A stretch of 37,846 nt of DNA from Geminocystis sp. M7585_C2015_104 (GCA_015295805.1 DVEF01000088.1:1-37846), one strand, 5' to 3'. Numbered from the stretch's first letter, positions 10,298-20,068 are shown. Notes: generated by a model from the sequence alone, not told the origin. A program made the numbers and translations.

Positions 10298-11152
10298 TCA
10301 ATGGTTAATCCTCTGTAAATAACTTTGGTAGGTGTTTTGTAACAACATGGCTACAGTCATAGGACCAACTCCCCCGGGTACAGGTGTAATATAACTTGCT
10401 ACCTCCTTTACCTCGTCAAAGGCTACATCACCTACCAAACGCCCATCAACCCGATTAATACCCACATCGATGACTACAGCACCAGGTTTTACCATCTCGG
10501 CAGTGATTAATCCCGGTTTGCCTACCGCCGCCACTAGAATATCCGCCTCCCTTGTCACCGCCGCCAAATCCGCTGTGCGAGAATGGGCAATAGTCACAGT
10601 GGCATTTTTTTCCAACAACATCAAGGCTAACGGCTTGCCTACCAAAATGCTTCTGCCTACCACCACTGCCCTTTTCCCCTCTATTGGTATATCATATTCC
10701 CGCAACAATTCCATCACACCAGCTGGGGTACAACTCCTTATCCCCCTCTCCCCTCGCACTAGTTTGCCCAAATTGACTGGATGTAGACCGTCAGCGTCCT
10801 TGTCCGGGGTGATATTATGTAATAGGGCTACTGCGTCTAAATGGTTTGGCAAAGGTAATTGTACCAGAATGCCATCTACTCGCTCATCTTCATTTAACTG
10901 TCGGATAACGGCAATCAATTTTTCTTGAGAGGTTTCTGTGGGAAAATGTTTGCCGAAAGACACCATCCCCACCCCCTGGCAAGCCCTTTCTTTATTCCTC
11001 ACATACACCGCACTAGCCGGGTTGTCCCCTACCATTAATACTGCTAAACCTGGGGGCCTTTTTTTCTTTTCTATTTGGCTTTGAATCTCCTCCCGTAGGC
11101 TGCTTTCAATCTTTTTGGCTAAACCCTTTCCATCTAAAATCTTGGCTGTCAT
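10298..11152 (-). CDS. folD: Bifunctional methylenetetrahydrofolate dehydrogenase / methenyl-THF cyclohydrolase
   Basis: FolD interconverts 5,10-methylene-, methenyl- and 10-formyl-tetrahydrofolate with NADP, supplying one-carbon units for purine and formyl-methionine synthesis. The 284-residue length is typical. Visible motifs are YVRNKERAC with the catalytic lysine, [11 protein letters not shown], the [10 protein letters not shown] segment, [11 protein letters not shown] in the NADP-binding domain, and a C-terminal [16 protein letters not shown]. It starts at the ATG at 11152 and is divergent from the small OB-fold protein gene. Confidence 0.97.
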   Translation of the reverse strand: MTAKILDGKGLAKKIESSLREEIQSQIEKKKRPPGLAVLMVGDNPASAVYVRNKERACQGVGMVSFGKHFPTETSQEKLIAVIRQLNEDERVDGILVQLPLPNHLDAVALLHNITPDKDADGLHPVNLGKLVRGERGIRSCTPAGVMELLREYDIPIEGKRAVVVGRSILVGKPLALMLLEKNATVTIAHSRTADLAAVTREADILVAAVGKPGLITAEMVKPGAVVIDVGINRVDGRLVGDVAFDEVKEVASYITPVPGGVGPMTVAMLLQNTYQSYLQRINH

Positions 11153-11246
11153 GTTACTATTATTGGTTGAACTGTCTGCAAAAATACACTGTCAAAAAAT
11201 TATAGGGTTAATTAGGAACAAATTCCATGACATACAATTGATTTTT

Positions 11247-11624
11247 ATGAATAGTCTTTACGCCAGCCTCCTCTCTTTTTCTTTAGTAACCGCCACTGGC
11301 TGTCACCCAGTCAATGGGGGATTAGTCACACCCGTCTTTTCCATACAGGAAATAAAACAGCAGGAAAACCTAAACCAGTTGGTGACCATAGAGGGTAAAA
11401 TAGTCAAAACCGTACCCCTATTAAACTCTCAAGCCTATCAAATCCAAGACAACAGTAGCAGCATCTGGGTGGTAGTGGGCAACAAACTGCAATTTAACCC
11501 CGGCCAAACCGTAAGACTCCAGGGCATTTTAAAATACCAAAATATTACCGTTGAAGGGGATGACTGGGGTGAATTCTATCTAGAAATGCCGGATGATTCC
11601 CTCATCCTCCCTGGCAAAAAATAA
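11247..11624 (+). CDS. Small exported OB-fold-like protein
   Basis: This 125-residue product begins with a hydrophobic signal-like segment (about residues 3-16) ending in TATGC. That could be a lipoprotein signal, although the residue at -3 (Ala) is weak for a lipobox. The rest has the spacing of an OB-fold of the tRNA-anticodon/helicase-associated type: LVTIEGKIVKTVPLL, AYQIQDNSSSIWVVV, GQTVRLQGIL. Such small periplasmic OB proteins occur in cyanobacteria without a known function. The ATG at 11247 is chosen because the long upstream extension overlaps folD and would bury the signal peptide. Its true ligand is unknown. Confidence 0.75.
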   Translation: MNSLYASLLSFSLVTATGCHPVNGGLVTPVFSIQEIKQQENLNQLVTIEGKIVKTVPLLNSQAYQIQDNSSSIWVVVGNKLQFNPGQTVRLQGILKYQNITVEGDDWGEFYLEMPDDSLILPGKK

Positions 11625-11972
11625 GCCCCTCCCGCACCCCCCCTTTATGGCGGGGTTGCCACATCACAACATACCCCCCTTACCCCTTACATTTTACATT
11701 CCTCATTTACATTTTTTAACTTTTTTCATTTCATTTCGAGGGGGACTTTGCTTTGCTATAATGGGGGGGGACGGCAGGAGGCGTGACTGCCAGGGGGTAG
11801 GAACGATAAAACAAGTCAGGAACAAAATACTGTGGAACAGATGAATGAGAGTTTTAGCCTAGCGGCGTCCTATACTATTGAATTTAATTAGCAAAAAAAC
11901 TAGATAGAGGGGAGTGAGAGCTACGGGCAATGTGCCCCACCCCCCCCCTACACATTGGGGATTGACTGGGGA
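11625..11972. other. Non-coding region with a promoter-like TGCTATAAT
   Basis: No credible ORF lies here. An extended -10 element, TGCTATAAT, ends at 11762 (TATAAT at 11757-11762). It is followed by a run of eight G and a small GGCAG/CTGCC hairpin (11773-11791). It could start a small RNA, but I see no downstream terminator and no gene for it on the plus strand. The rest is C-rich or AT-rich low-complexity sequence. Confidence 0.35.
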
Positions 11973-12173
11973 TTAACTGGGACTGCCTCCAATACGGCCA
12001 TAGTCAGCGGCGAAGCCGGAAAGAGGGGCAGCCCTTAGATTTTCATAGTACTCAGTATTGTTAACATCCAAACCTATTTCCCTTGCGGCACGGCTCAACA
12101 GGGATTGCTGACGGTTCCTCACCATTCTATCATGACGCAGCATCAGGGCACGGGCCTTTTGATTGGTGTTCAT
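11973..12173 (-). CDS. Conserved-looking small hypothetical protein, 66 aa
   Basis: The 66-residue product begins MNTNQKARALMLRHDRM and is very basic in its N-terminal half. A short tail, APLSGFAADYGRIGGSPS, follows. It has no membrane segment and no cysteine motif. The ATG at 12173 is strongly supported by an AAGGAGG ribosome-binding site 8 bp upstream and a TATAAT promoter box about 40 bp upstream. The longer frame starting 13 codons earlier would have to read through that Shine-Dalgarno sequence. The basic helical N-terminus could bind nucleic acid, but that is only a guess. It may be transcribed separately from the HerA-like gene 300 bp upstream. Confidence 0.75.
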   Translation of the reverse strand: MNTNQKARALMLRHDRMVRNRQQSLLSRAAREIGLDVNNTEYYENLRAAPLSGFAADYGRIGGSPS

Positions 12174-12210
12174 ACCTTCCCCCTCCTTTCTTCTTTTCCC
12201 TTCTGTCCTC

Positions 12211-12216
12211 ATTATA
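12211..12216 (-). promoter_or_regulatory. -10 box for the 66-aa protein gene
   Basis: The minus strand reads TATAAT at 12216-12211, giving a predicted start near 12204 and a leader of about 30 nt that contains a strong ribosome-binding site. I did not find a good -35 element, so an activator may be needed. Confidence 0.4.
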
Positions 12217-12473
12217 GTAAACTTCTGTATAAATTGCTACATTTTTATAGAATTTAACATATCCTTAACAGTACCCCTAACCCTTGACACATTTGCTTAG
12301 TTGGTGCTAGGATGGGGGAGAGTGGGGGGCAGGCAAAGGGACTGCCGAGACACTTGGGCTGGGTGCTTTCTTATAAGGAAAGATTTTCAACATGAGGGAA
12401 GAGGAGAAGGGTGGTGGGCACTTCCTGATTAGCTGATAAAAGAAAAGAGAAGGGGGGAAAAGCCATATCCCCA
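12217..12473. other. Non-coding region downstream of the HerA-like gene
   Basis: The interval between the HerA-like stop and the promoter of the 66-aa gene has no coding-like ORF. It has AT-rich and G-rich patches but no clear hairpin with a T-tract. Confidence 0.4.
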
Positions 12474-14165
12474 TCACTGCTGCCCTAAATCCCGACGGGC
12501 AGCCTCAGCGGCGGCAAAAACTTCCTCGTCGCTTTTGGTTGTCCAATGGTCGTCGGCGATTTCCTTGTAAAATTGTTCATCATAGGGTCTAGTGCGGACA
12601 ACTACAGGCATAGGTACAGCATGACCGAGGACAAGGGCTTGTTGTTTAGAATCCAGTTTGGCCAAGACTGAGCGAAGACTGCTGGCGCCGGAAACACCAG
12701 TGAAGATGGCATCTATATCCTTCTCGTCGTTTAAAAGACAGGTAATCCTAGTGCCCATCTGCGACATTACCTCATTGTCTATGCCTGATGGTCTTTGGTC
12801 TACTACTAGCAATGTTACAAAATACTTACGCATTTCTCGGGCAATAGTGCCGAAGATGGTTTGATGGACTACCCTGGAGTCTAGGAAACGATGAGCCTCT
12901 TCTATGGTAATTACTAATTGTCGTGGACGGTCGACGGGGTTTTTAGAATGAAGGAATCTCTCTGCCTTTTTCACATACTCACTGTGGATGCGTCTTGTGA
13001 TCATATTGGTTACAAGCATATAGGAAAGAAGACTGCCCTGGCTACCAAACTCAATGACCACATTTTTGCCGGCATCCAACAGGGCGAGGATTTCTTTGAT
13101 ATAATTGTAGGGACAGCTAGTGCGCATGTACTTAAGGGATTCTAGGCGTTTTAACTTCCTCTGCAAAGCCATAATTGAGCCATGGTGCCCCTGTCTTTCC
13201 CCACAGAATTCGGCTATCTCATCATTGGTCATATTTAGGAGGGTAACTATCCAGTCTTTCCCGAATTCACTGGCAAGGATATTGGCATTATCTAGACTAG
13301 CCTCCGACAACCCTAATTCCTTTGACACCAGACGCAAGTCTTCAATCTCTATTTGGTCGTAGCTTAGATATAATTCACGAGCATAGGGCACCCCGCGACG
13401 ACGGGTGGATTCCACATCTAGGGTATATATTTCCACCCTGTCAGGGAACAATTGTTTCAAACCCTTAACAATAGAGGCTCCCTTGTCTTCACTGACGGCT
13501 TCCCATCCATATTCTGAGTGCATATCAAACATGAGATTTACTGCGGCATCTTTGCGAATAATACCGGAAATCAACAAGCGGGTGAGAAAGGACTTGCCAG
13601 TGCCAGACTTGCCGAAAATTCCGTTGCTTCTCTCTACAAAACGGTCTAAATCGATACAAACGGGCACATCCATGTCAAGGGGTTTGCCAATAGCAAAATT
13701 GCGTTTACCGGGCGAATCCTCCCAGCCAAAAACACAACGAAAATCCCTCTCTGTAGACTCATATACCTGACTGAAGTGACTGGGGATAGTTTTGACGGGC
13801 AACAGTTGTAAATCTTCTAGATTGGGTATGTTATCAAAGTCAATTCTTTCTCCCTCTCCTCCGGTGAGGACTAACATTAACATGGGGGTGATTTTAATGG
13901 TACCATAGGTGTCACTGCCCGCCAAAACTTCTAACCAAAAACTATCATCATGGGCGGGGGGGTGAGTAAAAATGCGGGGATTAGACGCCCCCAAGGATAC
14001 ATCCGTTAACAGACAAAAGAAGCGGGCGCGACTCCCCTGCACCACCAAAAACTTCCCCACCCGCATATCCTCCACAGAGACATCTGGATGCAATTTTACC
14101 TCTAAACCTTCACTCAACGAACCTTGAATAACTAAACCCAACGCCTGTGGCTGATTTTTTCCCAT
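12474..14165 (-). CDS. HerA-like ATPase with N-terminal HAS-barrel domain
   Basis: The 563-residue protein belongs to the HerA/FtsK-type hexameric ATPases (DUF87) that translocate DNA. Residues 1-120 form the beta-rich HAS-barrel. The Walker A motif is GKSGTGKS at 185-192, and a Walker B-like LVITIEEAHRF lies in the last third, followed by the ATPase sensor region (LLVVDQRPSGID). Archaeal HerA works with the NurA nuclease in end resection, but no nuclease gene is adjacent here, so a role in recombination or DNA transport is only inferred. The start is uncertain: the ATG at 14165 begins just before the barrel, while the open frame continues upstream into ispH with only GTG/TTG starts. It follows ispH by 82 bp on the same strand. 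Confidence 0.85.
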   Translation of the reverse strand: MGKNQPQALGLVIQGSLSEGLEVKLHPDVSVEDMRVGKFLVVQGSRARFFCLLTDVSLGASNPRIFTHPPAHDDSFWLEVLAGSDTYGTIKITPMLMLVLTGGEGERIDFDNIPNLEDLQLLPVKTIPSHFSQVYESTERDFRCVFGWEDSPGKRNFAIGKPLDMDVPVCIDLDRFVERSNGIFGKSGTGKSFLTRLLISGIIRKDAAVNLMFDMHSEYGWEAVSEDKGASIVKGLKQLFPDRVEIYTLDVESTRRRGVPYARELYLSYDQIEIEDLRLVSKELGLSEASLDNANILASEFGKDWIVTLLNMTNDEIAEFCGERQGHHGSIMALQRKLKRLESLKYMRTSCPYNYIKEILALLDAGKNVVIEFGSQGSLLSYMLVTNMITRRIHSEYVKKAERFLHSKNPVDRPRQLVITIEEAHRFLDSRVVHQTIFGTIAREMRKYFVTLLVVDQRPSGIDNEVMSQMGTRITCLLNDEKDIDAIFTGVSGASSLRSVLAKLDSKQQALVLGHAVPMPVVVRTRPYDEQFYKEIADDHWTTKSDEEVFAAAEAARRDLGQQ

Positions 14166-14247
14166 AGTTTTTCTGTTAATGACATCATACTGACCACTGG
14201 ACCCCGTAGTGTTTGGATAATACACACTAGGGTCCAGGGAGGAAATA

Positions 14248-15441
14248 TTAGGCTTTAAGGGCAAAAAGTCTTTCAATGACTTCTTCTACAACCTTATCAG
14301 GAGTGGAGGCGCCGGAGGTAATTCCCACTGTAATCTTCCCGGGAGGTAGCCAATTTTCTGTGATTTGCACTTCCTGGTGGAGGGGTTTATGTTCAATTCT
14401 GTTGGCAGAAAGGATACGACTGGCACCATCTATATGATAGGAGGGGACTTGTGCCCTCATGGCAATTTCCTGGAGGTGGGTGGTGTTGGAAGAGTTGAAG
14501 CCACCGATGACAATAACCAAGTCTAGTTTCTCCTTCACCAATTCATTCATGGCATCTTGTCTTTCTTGGGTGGCATCGCAAATGGTGTTAAAACTCATAA
14601 AATGGTCATTAAGATTGGCAGGGCCATATTTCCTCATCATCGTTTGTTCAAATAGTTTGCCAATGGCCTCTGTCTCACTCTTCAACATGGTGGTTTGATT
14701 GGCAATACCCACCCTCACCAAGTCTAAATCAGGATCAAATCCCGGGGAAGAGGCTTTTCGGAATTTTTTTAAAAACTCCTCCTTGTCACCTCCATTGAGG
14801 ATATAATTGCACACATACTGCGCCTCTTCTAGATTCAAGACTATCAGATATTTGCCTGCAAAGGAACTAGTGGCGATAGTCTCCTCGTGTTTGTATTTGC
14901 CATGGATAATAGAGGTATATTGCTTTTTCTTGTGTTTTTCCACAGAATTCCAGACTTTAGCCACCCACGGACAGGTAGTGTCTACAATGATACACCCCTT
15001 TTCGTTTAAAAGTTGCATCTCTTGGACAGAAGCCCCAAAAGCCGGTAGAATTACTACGTCTCCCTTTGTCACCACCGAGAAATCCTTTACCCCATCCTCC
15101 ACGGGTATAAAATTAATATCCATCTCCCTCAGACGCTGGTTTACCGAGGGATTATGGATAATCTCATTAGTAATCCAAATCCTCTCGTTGGGGAAGTGAG
15201 TACGGGTTTCGTACGCCATAGCTACTGCCCTTTCCACCCCCCAACAAAAGCCAAAGGCTTGTGCCAAACGAATAGTTATATCCCCCCTGGTGATTTGATA
15301 ACCATTTTCACGAATCTTTTGGATTAGACTGCTTTTATATTCCCCTTTTAAAGTCAGGGCAACTTCTTCCTGATGCCCGAATCCCCTGCGATAGTAGTTT
15401 TCCGATTTTTGTAAATTACGCTTGAAATTTTTAGTATCCAT
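14248..15441 (-). CDS. ispH: 4-hydroxy-3-methylbut-2-enyl diphosphate reductase
   Basis: IspH carries out the last step of the MEP pathway, reducing HMBPP to IPP and DMAPP with a 4Fe-4S cluster, and so feeds carotenoid, phytol and quinone synthesis. The protein is 397 residues, the long cyanobacterial/plant form with an N-terminal extension of about 60 residues. The three cluster cysteines are C66 (GFCWGVERA), C157 (DTTCPWV) and C288 ([11 protein letters not shown]). The [11 protein letters not shown] substrate-binding segment is also present. The ATG at 15441 fits the family length. It lies between gnd and the HerA-like gene on the same strand. Confidence 0.96.
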   Translation of the reverse strand: MDTKNFKRNLQKSENYYRRGFGHQEEVALTLKGEYKSSLIQKIRENGYQITRGDITIRLAQAFGFCWGVERAVAMAYETRTHFPNERIWITNEIIHNPSVNQRLREMDINFIPVEDGVKDFSVVTKGDVVILPAFGASVQEMQLLNEKGCIIVDTTCPWVAKVWNSVEKHKKKQYTSIIHGKYKHEETIATSSFAGKYLIVLNLEEAQYVCNYILNGGDKEEFLKKFRKASSPGFDPDLDLVRVGIANQTTMLKSETEAIGKLFEQTMMRKYGPANLNDHFMSFNTICDATQERQDAMNELVKEKLDLVIVIGGFNSSNTTHLQEIAMRAQVPSYHIDGASRILSANRIEHKPLHQEVQITENWLPPGKITVGITSGASTPDKVVEEVIERLFALKA

Positions 15442-15626
15442 ATCTAGTGATTGGTGGTATGATATGTAGCCTTTAAAATATCTTAATCCTTTTCTCCCCC
15501 CGGAAAGGGGGTAGGGTGAAGGATGTGGGGGTTAGGAGGTGGAGGTGTATGATTGTAAACTCGTATTGGTTTATCTTGTCTTTTGCCGGGGGCCCTTTAT
15601 AAACAAACCCTGAAAAGGTATTGAGA

Positions 15627-17039
15627 TTACCACTGGGTGTGGAAGAATTCTCCTCTTGGTTTGTCTATCCTCTCATAGGTGTGTGCCCCAAAATAATCCC
15701 TTTGCGCCTGGGTTAGATTTTGAGGTAGACGTTCTCTTCTGTAGCTATCGAAGTAATCAAGAGAAGCACTAAAAGCTGGAATAGGAATACCTAGATTATG
15801 AGCCAAAGCCACCACCTCTCGCCAAGCCTTTTGCCGTTGGAGGATGCTTTCTTTGAATTCGGGCGCCAGGAGGAGGTTAGGGAGGTTAGGGTTGTCAGTG
15901 AAGGCTCTTTTAATTTTATCCAGAAAACGGGCTCTAATGATACAACCCCCCTTCCAGATGCGGGCAATTTCCGATAGATTGATGTTGTATTCAAACTCCA
16001 CTGACGCCTTGGCAATCAACGCCATCCCCTGGGCATAGGAGCATATCTTAGCACAGTATAGGGCATCTCGGAGCTTATTGATATATTCCGTCACATCCCC
16101 CTGAAATTGGCTTACCATCCCTTTCAATTCTCTACTGGCTGCCACTCTTTCTTCCTTGTAAGCCGACATCACTCTGGCGTTTACTGCCGCATATATAGTA
16201 GGGATAGGCACCCCCAACTCTAACGAGTTTATCACAGTCCAACGACCTGTGCCTTTTTGGCCAGCAGAATCCAGAATATAGTCAATCAGATAACCTCCTG
16301 TCACATCGTCTTTTTTGGCGAAGATATTAGCCGTTATTTCAATTAAAAAGGAGTTTAACTCTTCCGTCTCATTCCATTGGCTGAAAACTTCATGTAATTG
16401 CTGATTATCTAAGCCTAAGCCCGTTTTTAGCAAGTCATAAGCCTCGGCAATCAGCTGCATATCCCCGTATTCTATTCCATTATGCACCATTTTGACATAG
16501 TGGCCTGCACCACGGGGACCAACATAGGTTACACAAGGGCCATCATCCACCTGGGCGGCAATTTTAGTGAGGATTGGTTCCAATTCCTGGTATGCTGTAT
16601 ATGTGCCCCCTGGCATTAGGGAGGGGCCCTGTAGTGCACCTTCTTCGCCACCGCTTACACCCATCCCCACGAAACCCAAACCAGTGGCTTCTAATTCCCG
16701 GGTGCGTCTTTCGGTATCCTGGTAGAGAGAGTTACCCCCGTCGATAATCATATCCCCTTCTTGTAATAGGGGTTTTAATTGTTGGATAACCTCATCTACT
16801 GGCGCGCCCGCTTTTACCATTACTAGTATTTTACGAGGGCGTTCCAATAATTGCACAAATTCTTCTAGGCAGTAGGCGGCTTTGACATCCTTGCCTTGCG
16901 CCTTGGTAGCCATAAATTTTTCCGTTACGGCGGCAGTGCGGTTATACACGGCAATGGGGAATCCCTTACTTTCCACGTTTAAGGCTAGATTCTCCCCCAT
17001 TACGCCCAACCCAATTACCCCAAAACTCCTTTTTGTCAT
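15627..17039 (-). CDS. gnd: 6-phosphogluconate dehydrogenase, decarboxylating
   Basis: Gnd oxidatively decarboxylates 6-phosphogluconate to ribulose 5-phosphate with NADP in the oxidative pentose phosphate pathway, the main source of NADPH in the dark. The 470-residue length is normal. The N-terminal Rossmann motif GVIGLGVMG (7-15), GGNSLYQDTERR near 101-112 and the catalytic segment with K183, H186, N187 and E190 are present. The helical C-terminal domain is complete to a GEFFHTQW end. An AGAGG ribosome-binding site precedes the ATG at 17039. It follows scpA by 91 bp. A transaldolase gene of the same pathway lies about 17 kb away. Confidence 0.97.
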   Translation of the reverse strand: MTKRSFGVIGLGVMGENLALNVESKGFPIAVYNRTAAVTEKFMATKAQGKDVKAAYCLEEFVQLLERPRKILVMVKAGAPVDEVIQQLKPLLQEGDMIIDGGNSLYQDTERRTRELEATGLGFVGMGVSGGEEGALQGPSLMPGGTYTAYQELEPILTKIAAQVDDGPCVTYVGPRGAGHYVKMVHNGIEYGDMQLIAEAYDLLKTGLGLDNQQLHEVFSQWNETEELNSFLIEITANIFAKKDDVTGGYLIDYILDSAGQKGTGRWTVINSLELGVPIPTIYAAVNARVMSAYKEERVAASRELKGMVSQFQGDVTEYINKLRDALYCAKICSYAQGMALIAKASVEFEYNINLSEIARIWKGGCIIRARFLDKIKRAFTDNPNLPNLLLAPEFKESILQRQKAWREVVALAHNLGIPIPAFSASLDYFDSYRRERLPQNLTQAQRDYFGAHTYERIDKPRGEFFHTQW

Positions 17040-17130
17040 AATTATTCCTCTTTACTAGTTACTAAAATGTCCATCCTCAGGGTAACTTGATTTTCTAGTT
17101 TTGAAGCATATTTTTTAATAATTTGTTGTG

Positions 17131-17934
17131 TTAATCTAGCAGAGTGATTTCAATGTCATGGTAGAATTCTGGTTGGTATAATTCCACCTTCGACTGAGAC
17201 GACAGAAGCAGTAATGCCCAAAACACCCCCACTCTATCCTGCTTGCTGTCTCCCCTATGTTTTTGCCACTGTCTCACCAATTCCTCAAACAGAATCTTCC
17301 TTCTTCCCTGAGACTGCTTATAATCATTCAAGAAAACACTTATTTGGTGAGTCAATTCTGTTAGATTTTCCTCATGAGCCAACTTTTTAACTGTTTCTAG
17401 TGCTTCCTGACGGTTGTCTCCTTTTTTCGGTTTTCTGTCGGGGTTTGCCTTTATATTTTCTCCCTTTTCTGATATCTCCTTTTGGATGGCTTTCAGTTGG
17501 GCAATAAACTCTTGTAGGGTTACCTTTCGCCTTTGGGGCAGTAAAGGTGTTATCTTTCTTTTAATATATTTTTCTGCCTCTTGTAGTTCATAAAACGCTG
17601 TATTTCGTGATTTTTTTTCCTGGTTTTCTCCTGAGGTATTTTCCTCCCATTCTTGGCATTTATCCTCCTTTATTATGGCTATAGTTTCAGCTTTTAATAG
17701 GACTAATTTTGAAGCAAAGAGCATAACTTTAGCAGATTCTGCTAGGCCCAAGTCTAGATTTTCAGGGGAGATATTATGGTCATCAAATAATCCTAATTCC
17801 GTCAAGAATTCATCGATGATTTCTATAACTTTTACTTCCCAGGGGTTTATCTTTCCACTTTCAGCTAACTCTATGAGTCGAGTGAGAGTGTCTTGAATTC
17901 GAGCCAAAAAAGTAGTATTGGAATTCAGAGTCAT
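17131..17934 (-). CDS. scpA: Segregation and condensation protein A
   Basis: ScpA is the kleisin subunit that joins the heads of the SMC dimer with ScpB and helps condense and segregate chromosomes. The 267-residue protein has the N-terminal helices that bind SMC (IDEFLTELGLF, LDLGLAESAKVMLFASKLVLLKAETI), a long charged and poorly conserved middle (about 90-190), and a C-terminal winged-helix region (VGVFWALLLLSSQSKVELYQPEFYHDIEI). The charged middle is longer and more lysine/glutamate rich than in Firmicutes. scpB is not adjacent, so the two genes are separated here. Confidence 0.9.
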   Translation of the reverse strand: MTLNSNTTFLARIQDTLTRLIELAESGKINPWEVKVIEIIDEFLTELGLFDDHNISPENLDLGLAESAKVMLFASKLVLLKAETIAIIKEDKCQEWEENTSGENQEKKSRNTAFYELQEAEKYIKRKITPLLPQRRKVTLQEFIAQLKAIQKEISEKGENIKANPDRKPKKGDNRQEALETVKKLAHEENLTELTHQISVFLNDYKQSQGRRKILFEELVRQWQKHRGDSKQDRVGVFWALLLLSSQSKVELYQPEFYHDIEITLLD

Positions 17935-18068
17935 AGTAAAGTCATAATGAGGGGGTGGAAAAGTGGCAAAAGTAGCTGCAAGTCTACCTCATGGTGACGG
18001 CTTATGGTTAAATATTAAGGGAATTGTTACAGGTAAAGCCAGAGTAGGAGTAAAGGAAGGATTTTCAG

Positions 18069-18584
18069 ATGGATTTATCGAGAATTCCCCCACAACCAAA
18101 ACCCGGGATTTTAAATGTCTTCATCGAAATCCCCGGAGGTAGCAAAAATAAATATGAATTCGACAAGCAATTAAATGCCTTCGTTTTAGATAGGGTATTA
18201 TATTCTTCAGTAAGATACCCTTACGATTATGGTTTCGTACCTAATACTTTAGCAGACGATGGTGACCCCTTAGATGGGATGGTGATGATGGACGAATCTA
18301 CCTTCCCAGGGTGTATAATTGCTGCTCGTCCTATTTGTATGTTAGAAATGATTGATAGCGGGGAGAGGGATGAGAAAATCCTATGTGTGCCGGCGGACGA
18401 TCCCCGTTATAGTCATGTAAGATCCTTAAAAGACATTGCCCCTCACCGTCTGGAAGAAATAGCCGAATTTTTCCGCACATACAAGAATCTAGAGAAGAAA
18501 GAAACTCAAATACTAGGCTGGAAAGATATTGACCAAGTGGCGCCTCTAGTGGAAAAATGTATAAGGGCCTATAAACAGGCTTAA
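18069..18584 (+). CDS. ppa: Inorganic pyrophosphatase (family I)
   Basis: This soluble Mg-dependent enzyme hydrolyses pyrophosphate released by biosynthetic reactions. The 171-residue length is typical of bacterial family I. The signature DGDPLD (residues 64-69) carries the metal-binding aspartates. Upstream are the substrate-binding KYEFDK and YPYDYGFVP segments, and downstream is the DDPRY motif. It is convergent with ndhV; only 55 bp separate the two stop codons, with a G-rich/C-rich potential hairpin between. Confidence 0.97.
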   Translation: MDLSRIPPQPKPGILNVFIEIPGGSKNKYEFDKQLNAFVLDRVLYSSVRYPYDYGFVPNTLADDGDPLDGMVMMDESTFPGCIIAARPICMLEMIDSGERDEKILCVPADDPRYSHVRSLKDIAPHRLEEIAEFFRTYKNLEKKETQILGWKDIDQVAPLVEKCIRAYKQA

Positions 18585-18639
18585 CCAATGCTATAGTGGG
18601 TGGTGGGGGTGTTGGCATCGCCCTACTCCCCCCCCGATT

Positions 18640-19071
18640 TTAGTTTCTAGCTAGCCATTTTTGTCCGTTTAACCGTTTTAAGGTAAAAGAAACCATTAAG
18701 TCTAGGGTAGCCTTACGCTCATCTATCATAAACGATTCTAAGGTGCTAGGCTTTTCACCTCTAAGGCAACAAGAAAAAGCCTTTTGCCCATTAATATTTT
18801 CCTGTAAAAAGTATAGAGAAAAAACACGTCCCCCTAAATCCCCTACTACTTGCCAACACTCCGGGAAAGATTCATAGCCGACAACGGGTATTTTAGCCTT
18901 TTTGAATTCCAACTCTACTTCAGTTATACCCTGTTTAGCAATAGCAGTTTTCAAGGCGGGGATAAAATGTTCATTAATGAATTCTGTAAGGGGTTTATCT
19001 TCTACAGCGGGGGGTTTAGCCTTTTTGGCTGGTTTTTCTGCACCGGGTGTGGCTTTTGTTTCTTCTGTCAT
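18640..19071 (-). CDS. ndhV: DUF2996 protein, likely NDH-1 subunit NdhV
   Basis: The 143-residue protein has a short lysine/alanine/proline-rich N-terminus and a compact C-terminal domain ending FTLKRLNGQKWLARN. It matches the DUF2996 family of cyanobacteria and plastids. From memory, the Synechocystis and Arabidopsis members of this family have been described as NdhV, a peripheral subunit of the photosynthetic NDH-1 complex needed for full cyclic electron flow. The family assignment is firmer than the subunit name. No membrane segment is seen, as expected for a stromal/cytosolic-side subunit. It is divergent from the YaaW-family gene with 106 bp between the starts. Confidence 0.75.
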   Translation of the reverse strand: MTEETKATPGAEKPAKKAKPPAVEDKPLTEFINEHFIPALKTAIAKQGITEVELEFKKAKIPVVGYESFPECWQVVGDLGGRVFSLYFLQENINGQKAFSCCLRGEKPSTLESFMIDERKATLDLMVSFTLKRLNGQKWLARN

Positions 19072-19177
19072 AGTCTCTAGCTATGGATTTCCAAGAGTAC
19101 TGATAGCTAATATATCATCCTCTTTTCCCTCTTCCCACACTTTCAGCCACTCGTTTATAATTGTGTTTGGGTTTACA

Positions 19178-20068
19178 ATGGGCCTTCCGACAATGAGTGT
19201 AAAAGTGGAAGACAGGAAGACAGAAGTCGACGAGTTAAGGACGGTTTTAGAATTAGCTACAGAAGAAGAGTTAAAACAGGTAACAGAAATTCTCTTTTCC
19301 CGTAGCCTCAATCCCCTGGATTATTTATATACTCCCTCCCCCATAGAAGTGCAAAGTCAGGGGTGGCAAAAGTGGTTGGATGCCATTGAGAAAAGATTTC
19401 GTTTTCTGGCGGCAGATGGTTTTACCGTGTTACGAGGACAAACAGATAAGGTAAAGTATAGGGATGTGTTAATCCAAGTGTGTCGTTACCTGCAAATCCC
19501 CTACAGTCGGCAAATGAATACCGTTGACATAGAGGCAGAGATATTTCTCCATCTTTTACAACAGACATGGGAAAAACTCCCCGCCAAGCAACAGTATTCA
19601 CTGAAACAAAAAATTATCAAATTTCTTACAGAAAACCCCTCTCCCCAACCACTACCCTTGAGTATACAACATGACCCAGTTAAGATTCTCATGAGGGGAG
19701 GTGGTGTAGTAGCTATCAACTCCCTTCTGAAAAACTGGCTGCTAGGTATAATTGCCCAACAATTTGCGCTACATTTTGCAACATATCAGGCTGCCAAGAA
19801 TGCCCTCATTAGGGGAGGAATAGCCGCCGCCAATCAAATCCAAAACTACTTCACCCTCCAGATGGCAAAAAGGGGAATGGCTATAGCTTCTGCCCGTTAT
19901 ACTGCTACTAGGAGTATTTTCGCCTTTTTGGGTCCTGCTTTATGGATTTACTTCTTTGCTGACTTGGGATGGCGCGCCATTGCCACCAATTATACTAGGA
20001 TAATACCGGTAATATTCACCCTAGCACAAATTCGTCTCACTAGGAGTCCAGAATTTCAGATAGCCTAG
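19178..20068 (+). CDS. YaaW-family protein
   Basis: The 296-residue protein resembles E. coli YaaW along much of its length. It has an N-terminal helical region (LRTVLELATEEELKQVTEIL), then a central segment with the pattern YRDVLIQVCRYLQI and QTWEKLPAKQQYSLKQKI. A glycine/alanine-rich hydrophobic C-terminus (about 185-285) looks membrane-associated and ends TLAQIRLTRSPEFQIA. The function of the family is unknown to me. The ATG at 19178 begins the homologous region, while the frame open further upstream overlaps ndhV on the other strand and is rejected. An alternative ATG lies five codons downstream. Confidence 0.75.
   Translation: MGLPTMSVKVEDRKTEVDELRTVLELATEEELKQVTEILFSRSLNPLDYLYTPSPIEVQSQGWQKWLDAIEKRFRFLAADGFTVLRGQTDKVKYRDVLIQVCRYLQIPYSRQMNTVDIEAEIFLHLLQQTWEKLPAKQQYSLKQKIIKFLTENPSPQPLPLSIQHDPVKILMRGGGVVAINSLLKNWLLGIIAQQFALHFATYQAAKNALIRGGIAAANQIQNYFTLQMAKRGMAIASARYTATRSIFAFLGPALWIYFFADLGWRAIATNYTRIIPVIFTLAQIRLTRSPEFQIA

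Noticed and set aside
11593-11844. 83-aa plus-strand frame after the OB-fold gene
   Set aside because: It overlaps that gene's 3' end and has a proline/histidine/phenylalanine low-complexity translation, with no ribosome-binding site.
18902-19177. N-terminal extension of the YaaW-family protein
   Set aside because: It is antisense to ndhV, is not homologous to the family, and an ATG lies exactly where homology starts.
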